Source: a virus. From it: DNA of 21,866 nt. Numbering within the stretch: the stretch's first letter is position 1; the number at the start of each line of letters is the position of its first letter. The stretch is taken from positions 1 to 21,866 of IMG/VR virus record IMGVR_UViG_3300021225_000389; one strand, given 5' to 3'. The position numbers and the translations under genes are program-made. A model generated the notes under the pieces. It saw only the letters and a list, made by a program, of their open reading frames with translations, did no database searches and had not been told where the DNA came from. Below, one piece after another: positions 11,831 through 19,000 of this stretch.

Positions 11831-12875
11831 TAATAATTCTTGTTGTGTAAAACTTACCACTATCGTCAGTAAGAGTGATGACGTATGTTCCTTGACTTAA
11901 CACTTCAGAATCAAACTGAATGTTTTTAGTAAAGTATTTTTCTTGGTGAACACATTTACCGTCAATAGACATAATTCTTAATACTCCACTATTTGATGGT
12001 GTATTGATATTAACAATACCTGAAATAGGATTTGGCCAAACTTTAACGTTGTTAGTTAATTCAGTTACACCAACAGTATATTCAGGAACAACATGTAAAG
12101 TATAATCATTTAAAATTCCACCCGGTGTCCAAACTCCATTACTATCAATTGAAAAGTTTATTGAAGTATAAACCTGACAACCATCAATGGAGATTGCGTA
12201 TAGGTTAATCGGGAGCATTTGTGAAGTAAACGTTGATGTAGGGAATATAATGGTTGGGTATTGTTCGTTTGAAATTGTTCCATTTCCTCCATTGAAGAAA
12301 AACCATTCCCATTCTACATCATTTGAACCTTGATAAACAACGTAAATAGTGTTTGGTTCAGATACAAGTGAATCAGGAACAAAGTACAGAGTATCAATTG
12401 TCGGCATTGCCTCAATCAAACCATCACAGTTGTTATCAATTCCGTCATAACATAGTTCAGGTGCTCCTGGATAGATGTATGGGTCAAATGGATTACAATC
12501 AATATTATCCATGAAACCATCAAAATCTGAGTCGTTGTTTTGAAGTGTGATTGTAAATGTCTGAACACCTTGTCCAGGCCCAAGATATAATGTTTCGTTT
12601 ATACAAGTCTCACCTAAACATGGTGAAGTATAAATTGCGCAGATACTAACATTTAGACTGTCAATTCCAGGTACAACCGCCACATAACTTCCTGTAGGTT
12701 GTTGTGTTAAAGTAATACTACCTTGAACTCCACCTCCATAATAGTTTCCAAATAGAGTATACGGACATCCACCTAAGTTAATTACATCAACATTAAATGA
12801 TGTTAATAGTTGAGAAGAAGCACTCATTCCAATGAATGCAAAAAGGGTTAAGAGAAATAATTTAATTTTTTTCAT
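11826..12875 (-). CDS. Secreted protein with MopE-type metal-binding motif and T9SS sorting domain
   Basis: 349 aa. A Sec signal peptide spans residues 1-21 (FLLTLFAFIGMSASSQ). A Cys-containing beta region follows (C37, C79, C86, C91). Residues about 115-154 are an Asp/Cys-rich motif of the putative-metal-binding type (DSDFDGFMDNIDCNPFDP, then DGIDNNCDG), also called MopE motif. Residues about 270-349 match the Por secretion C-terminal domain, with NVKVWPNP, then IDGK and GTYVITLTDDSGK to the end. Known proteins with this tail are exported through the type IX system and anchored or released at the cell surface. Flanked by terminators on both sides, so it is an independent, probably moron-like unit. 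Confidence 0.88.
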   Translation of the reverse strand: MKKIKLFLLTLFAFIGMSASSQLLTSFNVDVINLGGCPYTLFGNYYGGGVQGSITLTQQPTGSYVAVVPGIDSLNVSICAIYTSPCLGETCINETLYLGPGQGVQTFTITLQNNDSDFDGFMDNIDCNPFDPYIYPGAPELCYDGIDNNCDGLIEAMPTIDTLYFVPDSLVSEPNTIYVVYQGSNDVEWEWFFFNGGNGTISNEQYPTIIFPTSTFTSQMLPINLYAISIDGCQVYTSINFSIDSNGVWTPGGILNDYTLHVVPEYTVGVTELTNNVKVWPNPISGIVNINTPSNSGVLRIMSIDGKCVHQEKYFTKNIQFDSEVLSQGTYVITLTDDSGKFYTTRIIK

Positions 12876-12939
12876 AGTTTGTTTTTTATGTTTAGGTAAT
12901 AATAGAAGATTCAGTTGAATAAATCAACATATTAATTAG

Positions 12940-12963
12940 AAACCCCCTTTTTCAAGGGGGTTT
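12940..12963 (-). terminator. Intrinsic terminator after the endolysin gene
   Basis: AAACCCCC pairs with GGGGGTTT over 8 bp with an 8-nt loop, directly after the endolysin stop codon, followed by a short T-rich tract. Confidence 0.7.
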
Positions 12964-12966
12964 AGA

Positions 12967-13800
12967 TTATTTAAGTAGATTATAATACTCGTTGAAGTGT
13001 TTAATTCGGTCTGGGAGACCTATTGTCCCACCATTTACTCTCTTTGTAACTGCTGTGACTGTTGCTTCATCAGCACCCTTATCACAGATTGACCAAAGCT
13101 TGTTTGAGTCAAAGAAGAAAGCGGCAGATGCCAATGGGTATTTGGTCGCAACCAAGTCAGGATTAGATACCGTATCTTCACCAATAAACTTAGCAAAGTT
13201 TGTGTAGTTATTCTTTCCAGTTAGTTGGATATACCCTCTACCACGAAACTTATACCCTTCACCAGTTGATTCATCACCATTACCCATTCTACTTCCGTAA
13301 ACACGGGAAGCAATCTTTTCAGGTTGTTTTGCGTATGATTCATTTAAGTTACCAGGGAAATACTTCCCAAAGATTTTTTTAAGTCCGTCAGCAGAGTAGT
13401 TTAAGTTTTCACTAACTGACTTGAACCCACCTGACTCGTGACCACACTGAGCCAAGAAGTGAGCCAATCTTAATGGATTAGTAATATTGAATTTTTTTGC
13501 GGTTTCAGGGATTTGAGCAATCACCGCATCAGGAACATGTCCTTTTAGATTTTGTAATTTGAATTCAGAACTTACAGGAATAACAACATCTTCTTTAACC
13601 ACTTGAGCTGGTTGAGTTGTTGGAAACATTTTAGACCAAGTACCAGCACCAACAATACCATCAGCTGTCAATCCGTTTGCTGCTTGCCATTCTTTAACTA
13701 ATTTTTCTGTATTAGGACCGAAACTTCCGTCAGCAGTGGTCCCTAATTTTGATTGGAGTTTTTTAACGTCTTCCCCTTTTGACCCAACTTTCAATAACAT
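12967..13800 (-). CDS. Endolysin: peptidoglycan-binding domain plus GH19 lysozyme/chitinase-like domain
   Basis: 277 aa. Residues 1-58 are a PG_binding_1 domain (VGSKGEDVKKLQSKLG, then DGIVGAGTWSKM). A linker rich in Pro, Gln and Val joins it to a GH19-type glycosidase domain at about 82-277. The first catalytic Glu is E122 (AQCGHESGGF), with E131 (SEN) as the second candidate, and the family block FRGRGYIQLTG at 185-195. It would cleave peptidoglycan at the end of infection. No signal peptide, so it needs a holin or other export. Its ATATTTAT box supports late expression. Confidence 0.9.
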   Translation of the reverse strand: MLLKVGSKGEDVKKLQSKLGTTADGSFGPNTEKLVKEWQAANGLTADGIVGAGTWSKMFPTTQPAQVVKEDVVIPVSSEFKLQNLKGHVPDAVIAQIPETAKKFNITNPLRLAHFLAQCGHESGGFKSVSENLNYSADGLKKIFGKYFPGNLNESYAKQPEKIASRVYGSRMGNGDESTGEGYKFRGRGYIQLTGKNNYTNFAKFIGEDTVSNPDLVATKYPLASAAFFFDSNKLWSICDKGADEATVTAVTKRVNGGTIGLPDRIKHFNEYYNLLK

Positions 13801-13815
13801 ATCTGTAATTTTATT

Positions 13816-13824
13816 TATAAATAT
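13816..13824 (-). promoter_or_regulatory. ATATTTAT box, endolysin
   Basis: Sense ATATTTAT, 16 nt before the ATG, downstream of the 61-aa membrane gene. Confidence 0.5.
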
Positions 13825-13840
13825 GCCTTAAATCAAGAAA

Positions 13841-14026
13841 TTAAACCAACACAATCCAAGTTAAGAGTGATAAGAATACCGCTAAAAATAAAAAACCTAC
13901 CCATAACATACCAAGATTAGAGTTTTTTTCGCTTTCATTTCTATAGTAAATTTTTTTAACTTCCTCACCTAACTCATAACTGTTAGGGTATTTGTCAACT
14001 AATTCTTTAAGTTCTTTTTGTGTCAT
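13841..14026 (-). CDS. Small membrane protein next to the endolysin, holin candidate
   Basis: 61 aa starting MTQKELKELVDKYPNSYELG. Residues 1-37 are hydrophilic and charged. Residues about 39-61 form one hydrophobic segment (LGMLWVGFLFLAVFLSLLTW) that ends at the C-terminus, so it is a tail-anchored membrane protein. Position next to the endolysin suggests a holin, antiholin or spanin role. A single terminal transmembrane helix fits class III holins poorly, so the role stays open. Starts 2 nt after the upstream stop codon. Confidence 0.7.
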   Translation of the reverse strand: MTQKELKELVDKYPNSYELGEEVKKIYYRNESEKNSNLGMLWVGFLFLAVFLSLLTWIVLV

Positions 14027-14028
14027 GA

Positions 14029-14253
14029 TTACTTTTTAGTATAAATATAAAAGTGTTCACCAATATCCACAGTATATCTTTCCATGAACTTACCCTGACA
14101 AGCTTCCTTAAGTTTTGGAGTTAGAGCAAAGTGTTCATCCTCGTCAAGAGTTGGTTGAAGTCTAATTTCATACTCCATCTTATACGGTAGTTCTTTCTGT
14201 GTTACCACCGCCCATGATGGTAAAACCTCTTTTAGATTTTCTAAAATTGTCAT
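14029..14253 (-). CDS. Hypothetical 74-aa protein heading the lysis-region operon
   Basis: Begins MTILENLKEVLPSWAVVTQK. Soluble and compact, with a strand-rich pattern (KMEYEIRLQPTL, then ERYTVDIGEHFYIYTKK). No known domain. It is the first gene after the giant non-coding region and has an ATATTTAT-type box 14 nt upstream that overlaps the T-run of the RNA terminator. Confidence 0.7.
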   Translation of the reverse strand: MTILENLKEVLPSWAVVTQKELPYKMEYEIRLQPTLDEDEHFALTPKLKEACQGKFMERYTVDIGEHFYIYTKK

Positions 14254-14266
14254 AGTTATTAGTTTC

Positions 14267-14275
14267 TATAAATAA
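14267..14275 (-). promoter_or_regulatory. ATATTTAT-type box, 74-aa gene
   Basis: Sense TTATTTAT, 14 nt before the ATG. It overlaps the end of the terminator at 14274-14296. Confidence 0.45.
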
Positions 14276-14296
14276 AAAAACCCGTCGGTTGACAGG
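14274..14296 (-). terminator. Intrinsic terminator ending the giant non-coding transcript
   Basis: Minus strand CCTGTC-AACC-GACGGG (6 bp with one G-U) followed by seven T. It fixes the orientation and 3' end of the upstream RNA. Confidence 0.82.
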
Positions 14297-15217
14297 TAAT
14301 ATTAGAAAAGCCTGAGATTATAGCTTATGTTAAGAAACTTTTGAAGGATTATTGTTTCCCTTCGTATCCACTTTCTTTTGGAAAGTATTTCTCAGTGACG
14401 GTCTTTTAGGTTTACCACTCCTTGAGGTTTGAATTACTCTATCAGTACTCAACTCTTTCCGAGGTTGCCACCCCAGTTCATCCTTGCGGGATTAAAGGTT
14501 TTTCTTAACAATACACATTGACTTGGGGTCTCTGTGTGCAATGAACGGCTCATTACTATGTAGTCACCTTTCATTCAAACCTGATGGACACTTTTCCTTT
14601 GTTATTATGTAATAATGTTAGGTTTGTGTTGTAGATGTGCCAGAGTAGTGGTCCAACGTAAGCTCCGTTTCCTTTTGAGAAACGAAATACTAAACTACTC
14701 CGTGAAGTGTCCCCACCTCCATATTTCAAGATTACTTCATAAAGAGACCTTGGTAGGTCTTCCTTAGGGATAGTAGCGACACCACTCGTTCTCTATCTTA
14801 CCTTTCGGTTTTAAGTCCTCTATCATATTGGGACCCGCAATGGTGTGACTGGATGGTCACATTTCTTACAGAGTTCCTATGGGTTATTCTTGTCGTTCTT
14901 CCGAACTCAACCTGACAATCTACTTTGCCAGGTCACCCTACCATTTTCCCTACGAAGTTATCCTCGGTACTTACGGTGTTGTGATATCCCACTTGTGTAC
15001 TTGAGTTCAAATCCCACCAAAAGGTGGTTTTCAAACCGCAGTCTCCTCAACACATGAGAGACCACTTTATCCTACTTTCGTAGTTTATTTAAGGACCATA
15101 CACGGCCCATTATCGTTTATCAGATTAAATGTCTCATAATCAACCCGAAGGTCTCATAATCAACTACTGAACGGATAATCTTTTTGTTTCAAAGAACGTT
15201 TCGGACATTTCCGATTT
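14297..15217 (-). ncRNA. Giant structured non-coding RNA candidate, about 940 nt with terminator
   Basis: No frame is open for long on either strand, and the stretch is visibly less AT-rich than the genes around it. It is full of perfect short stems: ACTTTC/GAAAGT (14370-14386), GAGTAGT/ACTACTC (14643-14700) enclosing GTTTC/GAAAC (14667-14683), TGTGAC/GTCACA (14844-14861) and CCACC/GGTGG (15014-15027). Two copies of a 14-mer (plus strand gtctcataatcaac) lie at 15131-15144 and 15151-15164. It starts below three strong promoters and ends in an intrinsic terminator, so it should be an abundant transcript. Size, lack of coding and phage/tRNA-rich context recall the ornate RNAs GOLLD and ROOL, but I cannot confirm homology. 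Confidence 0.65.
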
Positions 15218-15218
15218 G

Positions 15219-15254
15219 TTTTACAAACTTACGACTTTTTTTTCAATCTGTCAA
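15219..15254. repeat. 36-bp direct repeat, copy 1
   Basis: Identical over 36 bp to 15320-15355. Read on the minus strand it is a complete promoter (TTGACA, then TAAGTTTG). A third diverged copy keeps only the two boxes and the downstream TAAAA at 15409-15444. Confidence 0.95.
15224..15254 (-). promoter_or_regulatory. Tandem promoter 3 (nearest the giant RNA)
   Basis: TTGACA (15249-15254) and TAAGTTTG (15224-15231), 20 nt between TTG and the -7 box. Start expected near 15217-15220. A small hairpin, CGGA-AATG-TCCG, follows in the transcript. Confidence 0.85.
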
Positions 15255-15319
15255 GTAGTTTGTCTACTTTTTTTTGATTTAACTACCGAGTATCTTTCAT
15301 TCCCTATAAGTGTTAAATC

Positions 15320-15355
15320 TTTTACAAACTTACGACTTTTTTTTCAATCTGTCAA
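15320..15355. repeat. 36-bp direct repeat, copy 2
   Basis: Exact copy of 15219-15254, including its run of eight T. The two copies are 101 bp apart. Confidence 0.95.
15325..15355 (-). promoter_or_regulatory. Tandem promoter 2
   Basis: TTGACA (15350-15355) and TAAGTTTG (15325-15332), spacing identical to the others. The roughly 70-nt segment below it can fold through GATTTAAC/GTTAAATC (8 bp) followed by a run of A. Confidence 0.85.
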
Positions 15356-15413
15356 ACTTTTTGTAAAGATTTTGAGAGTTGTATCTGAATCGTTGTCATT
15401 CTCAAATCTTTTA

Positions 15414-15444
15414 CAAACTTACATCAAATATTTGGTAGTGTCAA
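15414..15444 (-). promoter_or_regulatory. Tandem promoter 1 (most upstream)
   Basis: TTGACA (15439-15444) and TAAGTTTG (15414-15421) with a different 17-nt spacer, so the boxes are conserved while the spacer is not. The segment below it folds through AAAGATTTGAGA with TCTCAAAATCTTT (one bulge). Confidence 0.85.
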
Positions 15445-15462
15445 ATAAATATATCAAAAAAA

Positions 15463-15873
15463 TCAAAAGTTTAACACGTTAGTTAAAACTTCCTTAATAC
15501 CTGATGACATATTAAGTTCATTAATTTGTTCTAAAGTCTTATATGCACATTCAGTATGTTCAAAACCATCCATAGCATTTTCCAAATCAGGAATGATTAT
15601 AGTATCAGTATCTAAAAGGAATACATGTAAAATAGTTTTAACTTCACCCATCTTATTAAGACGATTAATTCTACCAAGCGATTCAATATCACCATTAACC
15701 TGAACACCCATTTCTTCATAGAACTCTCTATACGCAGCCTCCTTTGGGTCTTCACCCTCTTCTATACCACCCATAGGTATTGCCCATTTTGATGGTTCGT
15801 TAATTTCCACAGCTCTCTTACAAACTAAACATCTGTCATTTACTTTTACAATTATTCCCGCACTTTGTTTCAT
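15463..15873 (-). CDS. NUDIX hydrolase
   Basis: 136 aa. The NUDIX box G-x5-E-x7-R-E-U-x-E-E-x-G-U is complete at residues 35-57 (G35, E41, R49, E50, E53, E54, G56). Such enzymes hydrolyse nucleoside diphosphates linked to another group, using Mg2+ bound by the glutamates. Possible substrates include oxidised dNTPs, ADP-ribose, NAD-type or capped-RNA ends, and the sequence does not decide between them. It is divergent from the DUF192 gene across a 20-bp gap and ends 19 bp before the tandem promoters. Confidence 0.9.
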   Translation of the reverse strand: MKQSAGIIVKVNDRCLVCKRAVEINEPSKWAIPMGGIEEGEDPKEAAYREFYEEMGVQVNGDIESLGRINRLNKMGEVKTILHVFLLDTDTIIIPDLENAMDGFEHTECAYKTLEQINELNMSSGIKEVLTNVLNF

Positions 15874-15878
15874 AATAC

Positions 15879-15886
15879 TATTTATA
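15879..15886 (+). promoter_or_regulatory. ATATTTAT-type box, DUF192 gene
   Basis: Plus-strand CTATTTAT, 8 nt before the ATG at 15894. The reverse strand toward the NUDIX gene reads TATATATAAATAG and has no clear copy of the box, so the 20-bp gap may serve both genes. Confidence 0.4.
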
Positions 15887-15893
15887 TATAACT

Positions 15894-16247
15894 ATGTTTG
15901 TAACAATAAATAAAGAAATCTTTAAAGTCAAAGTTTGTGAAACCCAATCTGAAGTTGAAAAGGGTATGATGGGTCGTGAATTCATCGGATTTGACGGTAT
16001 GTTATTTTTTATGGGTGAAGGTGACCACAGCTTTTGGATGATGAACTGTATTATTCCTTTGGATATCATCTTTATAGATGAAAACCATAAAATAACAAAA
16101 ATACACCATAACTGTGAGCCGTGTGAGTATGAACCTTGTAGAAGATATGAAGGTAATGGAACCTATGTATTAGAAATAGAAGGTGGTCGTTGTCAAGATG
16201 AAAACATAGAAGAAGGTGATATCTGTAAGTTCTTAATTAAAGTTTAA
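15894..16247 (+). CDS. DUF192 family protein
   Basis: 117 aa. The pattern is that of DUF192: the segment EVEKGMMGRE at about 22-31, then GMLFFMGEGDHSFWMMNCIIPLDIIFID and later CEPC. Members are small beta-barrel proteins, often exported in bacteria and frequent in phages, of unknown function. No signal peptide here, so it should be cytoplasmic. Five cysteines between residues about 71 and 110 (CEPCEYEPC, CQD, CKF) are more than usual and could bind a metal. It converges on the DHH gene with a 4-bp overlap. Confidence 0.82.
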   Translation: MFVTINKEIFKVKVCETQSEVEKGMMGREFIGFDGMLFFMGEGDHSFWMMNCIIPLDIIFIDENHKITKIHHNCEPCEYEPCRRYEGNGTYVLEIEGGRCQDENIEEGDICKFLIKV

Positions 16248-17653
16248 CCTTTCTTACTTTCACCAATCTTTTCCTGTAAGACATTAACAAATCTATTTTG
16301 TAACATCTTTAAGAATTTAATATAAGGTGAGTCATCTTTTTCAGAATCATATTTAGGTTTACCTTGTGGTGGTCTCTTACTTCTTCCGATGTAATTTAAA
16401 CCAGATATATTTGTAATACACTTGTGTCCACCTGAATTTGCTTGGATAACTTCCCATACAGGAACTGAAACACCATCTAAAACACTCCACTCTTCTTCAG
16501 TTAGTTCAGATGATTTCTTTTCCATCAAAGATTTAATATCCATAAGTTCTTTAACACCATCTTTCTTATCCAAGTATTTGTCACCATAGATTGCCGCAAA
16601 GTCTTTAAATGTAAATCCAACCGATTCTTCTTTAGCCGCAGTTTCAGATACCCATTTGATTGTTGATAGTGGTATTTGTTTTTCTTTAAGTTGTGCTTCC
16701 CAATGTCCTAATACCTCTTGAGCAATCTCACCCAAGTTAACACCTTTAAGTTCTCTTTCCTTTTTGAAGGGATTACAAGACGCTTGGAGTAATCCAAGTG
16801 GCCAAGCAATAACAAGGAAGTCAGCTTCAGGATTGTTTCTAAATGGTGTATATCTGTCGTAAGAACCTGGTTTTATCATACTACCACCACCATACTGAAC
16901 GATGATATTATCTTTAACCTCAACATTCTTATGACCTTTCATTGTCTGAACATAATCTTCTTTATTCTTTTCTAATGAAGATATGTCAGCATATCTATTT
17001 GTCTTCATCAACTCTTTTATCTTATTAAAGATTGAAAGGATTGAAGGTTTACAATCTAATACCAACGTTTCTAAAAACCCTGGTTTACTTTTGAACGCCA
17101 ATAATAGTTTGTTTGTTACTAAACCTAGTAACATTCTATTTTCTTTAGCACTTTTTTCTTTTGATGTTCCGTATACGTAATTCATCACCATTTCAGGTGT
17201 AATGTTTTTGGAAGCATAATCCGCACTATCAACCATTGATATGGTTGCAACATCTTCAGGTGTGAAAATTTCAGATGCTGGAACAATCTGTGAAAGGGTT
17301 TCAACATTTGAACGAGCTCCTCTGAACTGGGTTGACTTTGTTTCTTCAGCACCTGCCTGTCTATCATGGTGGTCAGTGTGAACAACGAACATAGGTTTTC
17401 CGTGAGCAAAATCCACAAGGACTGGCATAATCTCACCTGTAGCATCAGCCTTCTTAACGGCAAATTCCTTATCTCCGTATTGGATTACCTCAACATCAAC
17501 AACTTTAATCCCGTTGTCTTCAAGGTATTTTTTCATTGCTAATGCTGTTGCAACACCATCTAAATCTTGGTGAAAGTATATCTTTGCTTTTTTGTATCTG
17601 TCAGAAAGTTCTCTTATGTTTCTGATACCACCTTCGGAAATTACCTTTTTCAT
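16244..17653 (-). CDS. DHH-family phosphoesterase with tag-like N-terminus
   Basis: 469 aa from ATG 17653; an in-frame TTG at 17674 is less likely, since it would read through the ATATTTAT box. DHH motifs in order: HQDLDG (28-33), D81 in VDFAHG, HTDHHD (92-97), a later acidic pair at 142/146, and GGHKCITNISG (408-418), which resembles the GGH motif of the DHHA1 domain. Known relatives are RecJ, NrnA nano-RNases and cyclic-di-AMP phosphodiesterases. The substrate cannot be read here; degradation of short oligonucleotides or of cyclic-nucleotide defence signals are both plausible. The N-terminus MKKVISEGGIRNIRE is a divergent tag. Confidence 0.82.
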   Translation of the reverse strand: MKKVISEGGIRNIRELSDRYKKAKIYFHQDLDGVATALAMKKYLEDNGIKVVDVEVIQYGDKEFAVKKADATGEIMPVLVDFAHGKPMFVVHTDHHDRQAGAEETKSTQFRGARSNVETLSQIVPASEIFTPEDVATISMVDSADYASKNITPEMVMNYVYGTSKEKSAKENRMLLGLVTNKLLLAFKSKPGFLETLVLDCKPSILSIFNKIKELMKTNRYADISSLEKNKEDYVQTMKGHKNVEVKDNIIVQYGGGSMIKPGSYDRYTPFRNNPEADFLVIAWPLGLLQASCNPFKKERELKGVNLGEIAQEVLGHWEAQLKEKQIPLSTIKWVSETAAKEESVGFTFKDFAAIYGDKYLDKKDGVKELMDIKSLMEKKSSELTEEEWSVLDGVSVPVWEVIQANSGGHKCITNISGLNYIGRSKRPPQGKPKYDSEKDDSPYIKFLKMLQNRFVNVLQEKIGESKKG

Positions 17654-17658
17654 TAATA

Positions 17659-17667
17659 ATAAATATT
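17659..17667 (-). promoter_or_regulatory. ATATTTAT box, DHH gene
   Basis: Sense ATATTTAT, 5 nt before the ATG, immediately downstream of the terminator at 17673-17700. Confidence 0.5.
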
Positions 17668-17672
17668 GTAAC

Positions 17673-17700
17673 AAAAAAAAAGTTCACCATAACGATGAAC
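17673..17700 (-). terminator. Intrinsic terminator after the Dps-like gene
   Basis: GTTCATC/GGTGAAC (7 bp, one U-G) with a 5-nt loop, followed by nine T on the minus strand. Confidence 0.85.
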
Positions 17701-17727
17701 CTTTTAAAGTAAAAAAGTAATATACCT

Positions 17728-18099
17728 CTATTTTAAAGTTAACAAGTATTTCAACTGGTTAATTTCCGCTAACATCTCATCACGGATGTTTAATAAGTCA
17801 GAATCCATCTTTGGGTCATACTCTTCTGAAAGTCCAACAAGATAATCACAAACTGAACTAACATATCCTGTTAAATCAAGTTCTTCAATATCACTACCAC
17901 CTAAAGAATAACCACCTGTAAAACTAGGCCTTCCGTGTTTACCCATACATACCTCAACAAACTTATCAATCAAATCATCAAGTGAATCATAAATACGTCC
18001 ATAAGCCCCATGTCTTGAGAATGATTTTGTTTGCCAATGTAATACTCTAAATTGAGTTTGCGTTTCTAATAAAAATTTAACAACTTCCGAATTTTTCAT
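17728..18099 (-). CDS. Dps/ferritin-like small phage protein (DUF5856-like)
   Basis: 123 aa from ATG 18099. The segment TQFRVLHWQTKSFSRHGAYG (residues about 14-33), followed by a helix with DDLIDKFVE, resembles helix A/B of Dps (HWxxKG, then H and D ligands). It matches a family of phage proteins I know as DUF5856; this is from memory. H20, H29 and the Asp/Glu of DSLDDLID could bind a metal, but the sphere is shorter than in a true Dps. Monocistronic: ATATTTAT box upstream, terminators on both sides. No N-terminal tag. Confidence 0.68.
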   Translation of the reverse strand: MKNSEVVKFLLETQTQFRVLHWQTKSFSRHGAYGRIYDSLDDLIDKFVEVCMGKHGRPSFTGGYSLGGSDIEELDLTGYVSSVCDYLVGLSEEYDPKMDSDLLNIRDEMLAEINQLKYLLTLK

Positions 18100-18112
18100 C
18101 ACAATATTTTAT

Positions 18113-18121
18113 TATAAATAT
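18113..18121 (-). promoter_or_regulatory. ATATTTAT box, Dps-like gene
   Basis: Sense ATATTTAT, 14 nt before the ATG. Confidence 0.5.
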
Positions 18122-18132
18122 ACTGATAAATG

Positions 18133-18159
18133 AAAAATGGAGTTATTTAACTCCATTTT
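18133..18159 (-). terminator. Intrinsic terminator built over the methyltransferase stop codon
   Basis: AAAATGGAGTTA and TAACTCCATTTT pair over 12 bp with a 2-nt centre, followed by T. The 5' arm is the last codons of the methyltransferase gene, and the stop codon lies inside the hairpin. Confidence 0.8.
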
Positions 18160-19000
18160 CAAATTCCAACTTTTGTTGATTCTTTTGGTCAACAAAACTT
18201 TGTATTCTTTGTTTCGCTATTTCACAATAATTTGAACTCAATTCAATACCTACCCATCGTCTGTCGTGAACAACTGCCGCTACACAACTGGTTCCTGAAC
18301 CATTGAAGGGGTCTAACACCACATCGTTCTTATATGATAGAATCTTGATTGCCTTTTCAGGAATATCCATTGAGAAGGTCGCCTTGGTTAATGTACGAGT
18401 ATCAGCAAAATACTTCCATTGTCCGAACACTAACTCCATGAATTCCTTTTTATCTTGTTCAGCGTAAGCAACTTTGTTCTTCCCATCTTCAGTTAAGTAA
18501 GGTTCACCCTTCCATTGTGGTTCACCTTTAACTTTCTTAATGTGATGTTTCTTATAAGCCAATATCACACATTCCTTTGGGTTATAGATATAAGGAGCCG
18601 ATGGACTCATCCAAGAACCCCAAGCGGTTGTCTTACTTCTATGTGGTGAGTCTTCTTCAAGGTCAACAATACCATAAAACTTAAACCCAACTTTTTTCAT
18701 CACCTGATATAGTTCTGAAGCAAAGAATACTCTACCACCTCGTGCTTGTACATTTACTTCGTATGGGATGTTAATGGCAATTCTCCCATCATCTTTAAGT
18801 AAACGATAAGCCTCAGTTAACCATTTTTCAGACCACTCCCAATATTCATCCATAACAATTTCATCATTATGTGTGTCATATTGGATACCTACATTATATG
18901 GTGGAGATGTAACCATTAAGTCAACCCATCCTTCAGGCATTTCACTCATCACCTCAATGGTATCACCATTGATTACTCTATTAATATAATTCTCAATCAT
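18143..19000 (-). CDS. DNA methyltransferase, beta class, second copy type
   Basis: 285 aa. The catalytic motif TSPPY is at 31-35, the SAM motif DPFNGSGT at 230-237 and GIELS at 251-255, so this is again a beta-class amino-methyltransferase, probably N4-cytosine or N6-adenine. It is clearly different in sequence from the enzyme at 2605-3492 and has no nuclease gene beside it. It is therefore likely an orphan enzyme that marks phage DNA against host restriction. Last gene of a four-gene host-promoter operon (53-aa, HTH, DUF3310, methyltransferase), overlapping DUF3310 by 8 bp. Confidence 0.92.
   Translation of the reverse strand: MIENYINRVINGDTIEVMSEMPEGWVDLMVTSPPYNVGIQYDTHNDEIVMDEYWEWSEKWLTEAYRLLKDDGRIAINIPYEVNVQARGGRVFFASELYQVMKKVGFKFYGIVDLEEDSPHRSKTTAWGSWMSPSAPYIYNPKECVILAYKKHHIKKVKGEPQWKGEPYLTEDGKNKVAYAEQDKKEFMELVFGQWKYFADTRTLTKATFSMDIPEKAIKILSYKNDVVLDPFNGSGTSCVAAVVHDRRWVGIELSSNYCEIAKQRIQSFVDQKNQQKLEFENGVK

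Noticed and set aside
14845-15057. Plus-strand 70-aa ORF in the gene-free region
   Set aside because: It lies against the direction of the predicted giant RNA, has no promoter box, and covers several perfect stems.
15219-15355. Possible CRISPR repeats
   Set aside because: Only two full copies of the 36-mer with a roughly 65-bp gap, and the repeat contains a complete promoter; no Cas genes are present.
15216-15482. Plus-strand 88-aa ORF over the repeat region
   Set aside because: It is made of the two 36-bp promoter repeats read backwards, is rich in Phe and Ser from poly-T runs, and opposes the promoters; better explained as a chance frame.
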